Assembly: GCF_000002995.4 (NCBI RefSeq)
Contig: NW_025062479.1
Location: 13,649,721 to 13,713,720, forward strand
DNA: 64,000 bases
Direction of reading: 5' to 3'
Source of the DNA: Brugia malayi
Lineage: Eukaryota > Nematoda > Chromadorea > Rhabditida > Onchocercidae
This document shows positions 37,571-47,893 of this stretch, piece by piece. Below the pieces are notes generated by a model that worked only from the letters and a program-made list of their open reading frames with translations, did no database searches and was not told where the DNA came from. The translations under genes and the position numbers were made by a program. Each line of letters opens with the position of its first letter. Positions within the stretch are counted from its first letter, which is position 1.

Positions 37571-39049
37571 TCTTAAGGTAAGCATACTTTCACTGATCCT
37601 CATAATCCTCTTAATCACTGATGAAAAAAAAAAAACAATAATAAAAGAAAAAACAATTTCAGGAAATGAAATTTTCATCCTCCTTTCAAAAAATAAAGAA
37701 TAAAAAAAGGAGAAACTTCTATTTGATTTTTCACAAGAAATGCACAAAAATCGGTTTCCATTTTTTTTCTGATCATCATAAAGTAAAGTATTGACTGCTA
37801 ATTTAGTAATGTTATCAGTGTTATCAAACATACATCGTTAATTATTTTTTTCTTCAAAAAATCTTTTTTTTTTTTTTTTTCAGGAACAGAAAGAAATAAG
37901 CTAATAACAGCCAATGGAAATAGAATTTTAATAAGTTTTATGATATTATTGTCAGCATTTATTCATATCTTTTGCTAATAATTTTTTTTTCTATTATTAT
38001 GAAATAATGGTTATCCACAAATAAAAATTCATCTAATCGTTGTAATCTAATTAATGAAGCCAGAAAAGAGCGAAATTTTAGTAATTTCGTAATACTTATA
38101 TAATTTTTCTTTTTTTTTTAATAACTCTTATTTTCTTAATATAGTTATTTCTTTCACTTTAACAATTTTAATAACTTTTATGCTATTATCAATTAATATC
38201 AATTTCTTCTTCTTTTGCTTCCAATTTTTTCTTTTTTTTTGTCATCAAATATTATCGATTGATAAGGAACCGCTACAACAGATCATAATAATTACTTGAC
38301 TCCTTTCCCATGATGATTGCTTTTCCTTTCTCAATGTCACTACTCACTCAAAAAATCGGTCATTTCAACTTGTTGTTCCAAACATCTTTGTTCTGTTAAA
38401 GGATCAGTTCGAATTTACTCATCATTTTTTCAAATACTTTTATTGCACAAATTAAATTAATTCATTCGTGTATTGTAACAGTAATGTTAGCTGTCCTAGC
38501 ACATGTGTTAAAAACGGAAAAACGGAACCAAATCAGTTTTCATAATTTTAATACAAACCGTTTCCCACTGAACAACTTTTATTAGTTTAATAAGCAAATG
38601 TCGTAGGAAAAAAAATTATGCATCGATAATACAGCAAGAAGTTTCCTTCAAACATTCTCATCTTTTTCGATAACAAGAAATTTGCATTCCGGTATTCACT
38701 TGTTACCTTCCTCTCTCTCAAACAATCGTTTTTTTTTTTTTTTTTTTTCAATTTTTATTTTATCGTTAATTATTATCATATCATAACATTATATGACTTA
38801 ATACCCAACAGCAAAAGTTGATAATTTTAAAATTAATAAGCAATCAAGTGATTCAGACGAATAATCATTTCACAAAGATCAAACGAATGAAATTGACCCG
38901 AGATGAATAATAAGTAAAAGTGATACCACCATTGTGAATACACCTGAAATATTGATGTTTTCTACAAATTGTACTTTAATAACGCAGCAATAATTTCAGA
39001 CTATTCGGCTCTCTAATTTTCAGTTTTTTAATGGGATCGAATGAAACCA
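37571..39049. other. Region between convergent collagen-like genes
   Basis: A donor GTAAGC at 37578 and acceptors TTTCAG near 37660 and 37883 may splice the 3' UTR of the plus-strand gene. One exon after 37883 could encode a short hydrophobic tail, but no phase-compatible donor reaches it. I found no further Gly-X-Y coding on either strand. Confidence 0.45.
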
Positions 39050-40506
39050 TCAACAGATGAAAGGCAAAATTGTTATTTTTCTGCTTTTGTAAAGTTTAGA
39101 CAAACCATATGATAGTGGTATAGAGTGATCACCAGGAGGACCGGGATCACCTCTAGGCCCTTGTTTTCCACGTAGCCCAGGATCACCTCGAGGACCCTGA
39201 GGACCGCGTGGCCCAGGTGATCCTGGTGGTCCAACGTCACCATCATCTCCAATGAATTCTTTTGGTACAGAAGGAATACCTTCTGTAATGTTCGTTTGAC
39301 CGGTTCCATTGCTGGGAATTACAAAATCTAGCGATCCGCTGATCTTCTCGGTGGTTTCTGGTGCAACATTAGTCACCACAATTTCAGATTCCATTAATTC
39401 GGTAACCCCTTCTGTAGTTACCCGATTCACCCAGGTGTTCTGACACGACGTCGGTTAATCGAATTATGTAATCTTCGGATTCACTGATCCGTTTTGTTGT
39501 TTCGGATGAGGTTTTGGTGGTCTGAGTTATAAAACCTTCTGGTTTTGTTGTTTCGGATGAGGTTTTGGTGGTCGATTTTTTCTGTTAGTTACCGGTTTTT
39601 TGTCGAAATTTTGGTTTCCCGTGCTTACTGGTGTATTGGTGTCTGCGATTTCAGATTCTACCGATTTGGTAATCTTTTTTCTAGTATCTGATTCGCCAAC
39701 CTTTCCCGCTTCTGGAGATTCGATAACCGTTTCTGTGGTTTTTGAGGTTTCACTGATCTTTACTTCAGAGCGTTTATACCTCGAAATTTGCCGCTTCGTA
39801 TCGAAAGCATTAAATTGCATAAAATGCTCAATAAGCATTGACATTTTATGAAAAGTTGTACGAGTGCAAAAGACAAAAGCAATACCAAATGAATTTGTAT
39901 AGATGGTGTCTGTCAAAAGGTAATGTAATTATCTCCATAGTCAACTATTTCTATAGTTCGTACAACTTTTCATAAAATTTTATATATAGGACTTTGTTGA
40001 ACAAAAATTTAAGAAATTAAATAGGAAATTTATTGGTTTCTTTATCAATTACCACTTGTATTTTTCAAAACCATCTTTATTGGAGGGGGAAATGGTCGAA
40101 CTTTTAATTAAATGTTCTTTTAGGAACTTTGATGCAGAAGTTTGGAAGGAATGGTTTGGAGGAATTGTTGGGAAGATTTTTTCAACTGCCAGCTAAATTA
40201 AATGTAATTCATACCTGATGTGAGAGTATCAGTGATATCAGCCTACAAAATATCACTTATCAGTTGAAACAAAAATAAATGATAAATTTGAATAATAAAT
40301 GATAGTGAAATCATTTTGAAACGAATTCTCACCTTTACCATCATCGCTATTAAAAGAGCGGTTATAATAATGGCAGAAGTTTGTTTCGTATCCTTTATTA
40401 TTCTGCAATTTATTTCTGGTAAAATTGTTTAAAAAGAAAACTGAAATTAAAAAAAAGCTTGCAGAAAGCAAGTCCAATTTGAGAAAATCTCAGACGTATT
40501 CCTCAT
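39050..40506 (-). CDS. Transmembrane collagen-like protein, 5 exons, about 259 aa
   Basis: Exons on minus: 40496-40506 (start), 40333-40402, 40215-40242, 39629-39909, 39050-39439, all phase-compatible. The predicted protein has a short cytosolic start, a membrane segment at residues 13-26 (SAIIITALLIAMMV), an RYKR furin/subtilisin-like site at 80-83, a Ser/Thr/Glu-rich region, and 14 Gly-X-Y triplets at 194-235 (GDDGDVGPPGSPG...[10 protein letters not shown]). A membrane anchor followed by RxxR is the layout of nematode cuticle collagens, but the long Ser/Thr stalk and the lack of cysteine clusters around the triplets are atypical. A GTGATC donor at 39131 inside the last triplet could continue the chain in an exon I cannot find. 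The first exon is the weakest (AC|GTCTGA donor). It may be truncated. Confidence 0.6.
39492..39575. repeat. 51-bp tandem repeat inside the collagen-like gene
   Basis: The sequence GTTTTGTTGTTTCGGATGAG (continuing GTTTTGGTGGTC) occurs at 39492 and again at 39543. It lies in the stretch 39440-39628 that I read as an intron. On the minus strand, in the third frame, it encodes TTKTSSETTK twice. Confidence 0.8.
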
Positions 40507-41767
40507 TTGACCATATGGCGCTTTCTGGAATTAACTTTTCGGATAACGGAAAGTTGAGATTTTGTCTAACTTTACTTATACAAGTCCTTGGCAACTAATG
40601 AAAAGGGAAAATATGTTGAAAATTTTAACAACCAGAATAGAAATTTTAAACTTTTACTGACTCGCACATTTCACAGGTAAAAAGCAATTTGGAAGATATT
40701 GGTTCCAGCAATAATATGCTGTAAATAAACATGTTTTCAATTAAAAGACTTAAACTCTTTCAAAAGATAAAGACAAGAGAAAATAGGAGATTTAATCTCA
40801 CGGAATATCATGTTATGTCAAGTTCACTTTCCCCTTTATTTTTCCCCATCACTCTTACTTAATCTATCAAATAGGATTAGAATTTCATAGATTCAACAAA
40901 TCCAACCTTTTGGCTTTACGTGAAAGCATCAAAATGATGTGCGATAGCATTTAGCATTGACTTAAAATGTCTGTTGCATGTTTAATGCAAAATGATGAAT
41001 GCATGCCATGCAACAGTGATGTTTATAATTTTTTTCTTGCATTTGCAAATTTATCATTGTATATACGCTTAAATAGTAATACATTTTGCATGCATTTGTG
41101 CAAATTATTTTATTAATTATTTTATCAAAAAATATTTTTCCTTTTTTTCTTATATCACAGATATCAATCAAGTTTTCATACTTCATCTACGCATAGCTCA
41201 TCTTATGCTTATATAATTGTTAAACATTATGATTTACTAACAGACGGATGCTTTTCACTAATTGCGCTTAATCATTCACTTTGCACTAATTAAGCTTAGT
41301 TATTATTCACAGCTCAGTAATTAATTCTGAATAATTAAAAAAGTTGTAAAAATGAATTATTGAATAAACTATACCGCTTAAAAGATAGTAGTCTGTTCTA
41401 TCCTTGGATTATCTCCAGTTTTAGTGCTGTTACTTTTGCTGGAACTTTCAAACCGCTTACAGTATGCGTAGTATAATCCTAAAGGGTTGAAGTGTTGGTA
41501 TTGCGAAGAGATTTCTGGTGCGTTGGGGTGGGTGTTGTGCCATTCCTGGGGGTGATTCGCTTTGAGTTTATTGCATTTGCTGGAAATATTTCGGATATGG
41601 GATAGTTTCAGAAGTTGAACTGTCATAACTGTATGAGAATATGAATAAGTGCATTCAATTCGAGGTGTGATTTGTCTTTTATTAATCTTTCAGCTGATCG
41701 TTTCAAGTTTGGAAGTGTTTTTATTTAAGGGTCCTTTAAGGGTCGAGTAAAGTAAAGAGTATAAAAT
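40507..41767. other. Intergenic region upstream of rps-4
   Basis: Promoter and leader of rps-4 on plus, and upstream DNA of the minus-strand collagen-like gene. A TTTCAG near 41690 is a candidate spliced-leader site for rps-4. A minus-strand open frame of 82 codons with a real ATG lies at 41378-41626, but nothing about its sequence is recognisable. Confidence 0.45.
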
Positions 41768-44391
41768 ATGGCTCGTGGACCAAAGCGACATTTAAAGCGC
41801 CTTGCAGCACCGAAACATTGGATGTTAGATAAGCTTGGAGGTATGGTGTCTTCTTTTAATCATTTTTTTTCTTCAAAACCTTTTCTTCATACATAAATGT
41901 TTTGTCATTAAGTATGTTATGCAGAAGAAAGTAATAGTTAAGTCCAGATATTACTGGACATTAAATGACCTGCATGTTGAACTACTTTCTAATGATCTAT
42001 GTGGATTGCGCTTAGACATGTCAAAAATAATGTGAATCAGTCTAGCAGAAAAGACTCAACTATGCGTAGATATAGATGCACATAGTTGAGTCTTTCCTGC
42101 TAGGTTGTTTTATTACCATCGAGCTGAAATGACGTTGAATATTCAGTCATATTCCGATGACCCATGTTAATTGTGCAGTTTTATCATGATCTGGGAATGT
42201 GCAAGTAATTGTACTTATAATGATATATAAATCGTTACTTTCACTATTAATAAGTCAAGAGAATTAATCGCATTTCCATTTAGTGTAAAATCCTCTCGAA
42301 AACTTTTCAATGATATTAGTATGTGGTTGTAATATATTGTTTCGTAACGGTAATTCGATGGGATATCTAAAGTGTTGATGGTCGATTGTCAGTCTCTCTG
42401 TTTGGAGGGCAAATCGTTCAGGTTCAGTTCCGTTGTGAAAAAATGAGAAAAAATTGAAATGCAGCAGTTAGTGATGAAGTTAATGGAATTACCGTTTGAT
42501 ACAAGCATGATAAATATTTCGCGGCACTTTCTGAAATTGCTGCCTTGGAAATTTCACAGGTTTTATCCTCAAATAATCGTATGACTTGAAATGTGAAAAA
42601 GCTACTTGGACAAGGAAAGAGTCAGACAAGTTCTCATTTGCAATGTAATCTAAGAGATACATTGGAAACTGATGATCATTTGCTTGAAGAATTAGTCTTT
42701 ATACTGAAATGAATTTTTACAGGTGTTTTTGCTCCCAGACCAAGGTGTGGACCACATAAATTGCGTGAATCGCTCCCGTTGATATTGTTTTTGCGTAATC
42801 GACTAAAGTATGCACTGACATATAATGAAGCGCGCATGATTTGCAAACAGCGTTTAATCAAAGTCGATGGAAAGGTGCGAACAGATATGCGCTTTCCTGC
42901 AGGATTCATGGGTATATATTTATCCTAGTATTTAGTTTTCATTACAGAACATTTATTTTAGATTCTTATATTAAGACTGGATGAGTGTCACATTATATAA
43001 TGTGGGATATGTTCAGATGGCACATTACTGTTTAATCATTTCAGATGCTTGATTAAGAGTGACAGATTTATCTTGTTTTGTTGAATATTTTTAGATGTAA
43101 TCAGGATCGAGAAGACAAACGAGACTTTTCGCTTGTTGTATGACGCAAAAGGACGATATGCTACCCATCGTATCACAGAACAGGAAGGAAATATTAAACT
43201 GTGCAAAATAGTGAAAAAATGCGTTGGGCCAAAAGGCGTACCTTTTATTGTTACCCACGATGCTCGAACCATTCGTTATCCAGATCCTCATGTTAAGGTT
43301 AGCTGTCTTATTTTGCGGTTTCAAAAAAAAAAAAAGAAAAAATACATGCTATTAGCAATATTGCATTAATAATTAAGTTTTGTAAATACATTATCCGTGC
43401 TTGTTAAGCGATGGAACATTAGCTTAAATTTAGCTTTGGGAATCAAAAGATTTGTGATCTTTTTGTGCAATTTTTATCGGTTTCCTAATTATTCAGGCGG
43501 CCTTGCCATTGAAATTGTCTCTTTGATCTTCTGTGGTATTATTAAGGTTGCTGGTAATTAGATTTTACACATTTTTTCATCCTTTTATCCCTAAAACTTT
43601 TTGTTTAGCGTTTTGCCACTTTTCCAAAATTTCAGGTAAATGACACAATAGTGGTGGATATTGCAACCGGTAAAATGAGTGATTACGTTAAATTCGACCA
43701 AGGTAATTTGTGCATGGTAACAGGTGGACGTAACATGGGTCGTGTAGGCATTGTTGGACATCGTGAGAAGCATCCGGGCTCATTTGATATTGTGCACATT
43801 AAAGATGCTGCTGATCATTCGTTTGCCACTCGGTAAGTGTAGGAGGACAATCCGGAAAAAATTACTTGTGTCTTTTGAATGAAATAGCTAAGAAAATTTT
43901 GAGGTTACAAAAAAAATGGAATTTCTAAAATTCTCTAAGTTCATCACACGCTTTGTTTGCGAAGCACAACATATCCCTCCATAGAGCTGATTAAAGAAGG
44001 CCGGGGCCTGGTTGGCATAACCACCGGTCCAGGTTAGTTTTTTTTTTCTTAATAATAGTATGCTTGCGAACAGTATTTCTATTAGGAAATAGACTTCCTT
44101 TTGCTGAAGTAGTTTTTAAAATTGATTTCATAATGTTCTGCTAGTTTTCTTTGAACTACTAGTTTGGTTCAGTTTTGTTTTCCAGTTATGCTTGCAAATA
44201 ATGTTTGCTTCTGCGTACTTTACGCATTATCATACCTCGTGTTTATTTACTTATTTTTTAGGTTAAATAACGTGTTTATTATTGGAAAAGGAACTAAATC
44301 TATAGTAAGCTTACCAGGGCCGACGAAAGGTGTCCGTTTGACTATTGCCGAAGAACGGGATCGTCGGCTTGCACAGAAAAGAGCTGCTTAG
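41768..44391 (+). CDS. rps-4: Small-subunit ribosomal protein S4 (eS4), 263 aa
   Basis: Exons 41768-41840, 42723-42911, 43095-43297, 43636-43832 and 44262-44391, all GT-AG and in phase. The protein is 263 residues, the same length as human RPS4X, and matches throughout: [20 protein letters not shown] at the start, [20 protein letters not shown], the S4 RNA-binding segment, [12 protein letters not shown], and [18 protein letters not shown] at the end. It sits on the 40S subunit surface. ATTAAA at 44441 may serve as a poly(A) signal. Intron 1 holds a 25-bp hairpin and intron 4 a GC-rich cassette, both listed separately. A TRUB2-like gene follows on the same strand 478 bases after the stop, so the two may share an operon. 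Confidence 0.97.
42042..42103 (-). ncRNA. Candidate microRNA-type hairpin, antisense in rps-4 intron 1
   Basis: Arms 42042-42066 and 42079-42103 pair over 25 bp around a 12-nt loop. On plus there are two A-C type mispairs; on minus both become G-U pairs, giving an unbroken stem. Size and shape fit a pre-miRNA core read from the minus strand. I recognise no known seed. It could instead be a miniature fold-back element remnant. Confidence 0.4.
43985..44032 (+). other. Candidate cassette (poison) exon in rps-4 intron 4
   Basis: A 48-nt GC-rich block in an AT-rich intron, bounded by CATAG and a good GTTAGT donor. Spliced after exon 4 it gives Arg-Ala-Asp and then TAA at 43992-43994, so inclusion would end translation early. 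The block can also fold on itself (CCTGG...CCAGG; GGTTGGCATAACC), so a small structured RNA is an alternative. Confidence 0.35.
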
Positions 44392-44869
44392 ATCAATTTT
44401 GTTGACACTTATGTGATTTAATTGTACTGTTCAATTCGTGATTAAAATACATGTTTGAAATTTCTGCTTCATACAGTTTTATAGCTTTGTCCTACCACTA
44501 GTATATTTAATTCCGAGGAGTTGCGCCTTCTAGGCTGAATAAAAACATGTTAGTGTTTATGAAAATAGGAAAATCAAAACAGAAGTACCATAAGAGTTGC
44601 ATATTGCAATTAATGGAATAGTGGAGTTTGCAGTGTGGTGTATTTCTTAAGATATTCGGAGTTTTCATCCACTTATTCGGTGCGATTCCTCCCAATAATC
44701 GTGATGGTACCTTATATGTTGCCGTGATTTTCTTGCGAATAACTTTTGCATTCCATACATTTATATACAATTGGTAACTGTTAAGAAAGCGATCAAAAAA
44801 AGTGAGAAAGAAATTATAGTTGAGGAAAGCTGTTCGTGGGGTTGTGGCCTATAATTCCACGCTTGTAAA

Positions 44870-47529
44870 ATGCGCGTAGGTGCAACAGTAACTGATATCT
44901 GGAGATCACTACATGGTATTGTCTGTGTACATAAACCACGTGACATGTCACTTACGGCGTTGAGATTACGTCTTATCAATGCAATTTGTGAAGATGCCAA
45001 CAAGCGTTGCTTACCAATAGAAATACCGGAAATTGAAATGCCAGTTGTTGAGCCTCATCCAATATCACAGGCACCTATTATTGTTGGCTTACGAAAACAA
45101 CCAAATTATGAGTAAGTGAAGGAAAACATTTTGTTCGTTTATTTAAATTAGTAAATATAATTATTAAATGTTTTCATATAGATAATTAAATAATTTATTA
45201 AAGCTATATTTAATTATTTGCATTCTGTAATTTATTTTCTTTCATCATTAATAATGTTATAAAAAATTTATCAGGTCCGATTATCACTCACTCGTTTTAT
45301 GAGTTATTCGTTATAAATTGTTATAATTTAAAATATGACTCAATTTAATTGCACTATCTCATGTTTATTATGGATTTTTATATTCTTAGTAAGTAATAAT
45401 AAAAAATTGTGTATTTAAAATTTGATGGAAATTGACAAAATTGAAACAAGTTTACACGCTAATACATTCAAAAACATATTCCATTTTATATCAAAATCTC
45501 ATTATTTTTGTTTTGCTTTCACAATATTATTAATTTGTTTCAGCTGATTAAACTTTATCAAATGATATTAGTTGTATGTATATGAATAAAATATGTTAAA
45601 TGAAATTGCTTCAGTTCTTAATATTATCTTTGAAATTTATGACAATTGTAGTATGCTTACATATTACATTTTTAATATTGTTTCAGCTTTCATCCTCTTG
45701 TTGTTGGGAAACCATTTCGAAAAGAGGATATTCAAATTGAAGAGTTAGATTATCAGCAACCTGCAAGTTCTGGTCTATGCTGTATGCTTTTATTTCTTTT
45801 ACATCCTTAGTAAATTGAAAATTGCGAATATCTCTGGAAGTTTCTAATAGCTATATTTTACTTGTTATAAAGAAATTAAATTTTTCACGATAAACATTAA
45901 GCATGTTGAAAGTTAATGGATAAGAGATAGAGTTAATTTTTTTTTTAATTACTGTTTGATATATCAATGAACTATCATAGCCTGATTCATTTTGCTTTTT
46001 TTTTTATTCCTACCTAATATGTTTTGCAGTGTTTGGCATTAATGACGGCCGCGATATGTTAGAAAGCTTACGTGATCGTATTTGGGTGAACGAATATGTT
46101 TTGAAAGGTCAACTAGGTCGTGGAACAGTTCAAAATAAGATTCGAGGAAAAGTAAATCGGGAATGTGACTATGGTCGGGTTTCTTAATGCATTTTTTGTA
46201 GTTTTTTTATTCCCAAAAATATTATAAATTATTCCTAAAAAAGCGTTAATGCTTGTTTATAAAGTAATAAGCTATCGTCAGTGCTTATTTGTAGGTAATA
46301 AGCTATCGTTAGTGCTTATTTGTAGAGTAATTAGCTATCGTCAGTGCTTATTTGTAAAGTAATTAGCTATTGGTAGATTAGTAAAATAGATAAAACGATA
46401 AATTACATTTTGAGCTTTTTTTTTTTTTTTTTTGGAAAATTGTGTGTGACGATGCAGACGTTTGTGACACATATTATGTCGCAATGACTTATTAAGGGTG
46501 AACATTTTCAATTTCAGGAAAAATTACTGCTTACCTCTGTTGGATTAGGTTTGAAAAATATTTACCTTTAAATTTTGACCTATTTTAGAGCATATTACTC
46601 ATCAACACATGTCAAGATTTCTAATGCGATTACAAGCTCATTACAAAAAGTTAGCTTTTGAGCTAGCAAATGTAGATTTAGAAAGCCAAGAAGCATTTGA
46701 ATTGGCTCGAAAGGTGATTTTTTTTTTTTCGTAATTTATCAAATTTTGTTTTGTTCAATCTCTTTTTGCTTCCTGTTGCAGTTCTTATGAAAAAAAAAAA
46801 AAAAAAAAAAAAAATGAAAATGAAATCATATGTTTTTTTAGGGTTTACCAAGGCCTAAAGTTCTTGGTGCACCTGTAATATATTTTATCAAATTGATATA
46901 CTTTAATTTGCCACATTTTACAATCAATTTGCACTGTGTTTGCAAAGACGACAATTTTTTACAGGATTTCATTAATGAAATTGCATTATCTCTAGGTAAA
47001 TTTGTTTTTCCTTTCTGAATTTTTAAAAAGAATTCTGCTAATTTCATTTAATTGATTTACAGAAGCATTAAAAGTAATTTTATTTTTGTCACTTTGTTTT
47101 GTTGGTCAGATTAAGTGATTTGAAGTTACAGAAACATTAACTTTTAATTACCACTAGATTCTTTAGCTATCAAATGTAGAGTATCTTTTAATGAGCCTAT
47201 TAATCATTATTACTTGACGTCAAATTTAAAATTTTTCTTTTATATATGCGTAAATTAAGATGTACGGATTTCATTAAGCAATATGTTACATTTTCTATTT
47301 ACTTTTTATGTTATTTAATATTTAAACATTATATTAGTTAATATTTAAACATGTATTTAAACATAATAGCTAATAATTTAAATTGATATTTAAACATGGT
47401 ATATATGTTAGTTGAAGATATATGTTAGTTAATATTTAAAACAATCATTTCTGCATTATGATCAAAATTTATAATTCAATATTCTTGCTGTTTTTTTTTC
47501 CCTTTTTAACTTTAAACAGTCAAAATTTA

Positions 47530-47562
<33 letters not shown>

Positions 47563-47893
47563 AACAATTGTTTCTAACAAAGATATTATTAATTAAGGTT
47601 CTGTGGCATCATGTCGTCAGTTATTACGAATACAATTAGGACCATTTAATTGTACGCATTCATTACTGGATAAGCATTTTACACTGAAAAATATTTTAAG
47701 AAATATGCAACTTTGTGAAAAAATTATCAAATATGATGAGAAAACACCAGATAAAGGGATTGTAAAAGCTACAGCTCAGTCATCTGTTGATGATATACTC
47801 AATGATGAATTTATCGAAACGCTTGATGATGAAGAGGAAAATGAAACTATCGATGACTGTTTACGAATTCCATGGGGTAGAACTTATGAGTAA
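44870..47893 (+). CDS. TRUB2: TRUB2-like (TruB family) pseudouridine synthase, 351 aa
   Basis: Exons 44870-45111, 45687-45781, 46030-46173, 46589-46713, 46842-46995 and 47598-47893 join in phase. Human TRUB2 is a mitochondrial enzyme that turns uridine into pseudouridine in some mitochondrial mRNAs. Matching segments are LHGIVCVHKP near the start, DFHPLVVGKPF (human NHPLVCGPAF), YVLKGQLGRGT, YEHITHQHMSRFL, NVDLESQEAFELARKGLPRP, and a C-terminal CRQLLRIQLGPFNCTHSLLD. The likely catalytic aspartate is Asp102 in ELDYQQPASSGL; the usual GHRLDxxASG motif is altered before the Asp and carries two extra residues after it. The acidic end (DDEEENETIDD) is unremarkable. AATAAA is at 48169. It lies 478 bases downstream of rps-4 on the same strand. 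Family confident; activity less so. Confidence 0.85.
46261..46373. repeat. 32-bp minisatellite, about 3.4 copies
   Basis: Units of TAATAAGCTATCGTCAGTGC (continuing TTATTTGTAGAG) repeat with few changes inside the third intron of the TRUB2-like gene. Confidence 0.9.

Noticed and set aside
39073..39309. Second minus-strand frame over the collagen-like exon (His/Leu-rich)
   Set aside because: A frame-shifted shadow of the Gly-X-Y repeat.
41378..41626. 82-codon minus-strand open frame with ATG upstream of rps-4
   Set aside because: No recognisable family, no clear splice or leader signal, and it overlaps the rps-4 promoter region. Chance cannot be excluded.
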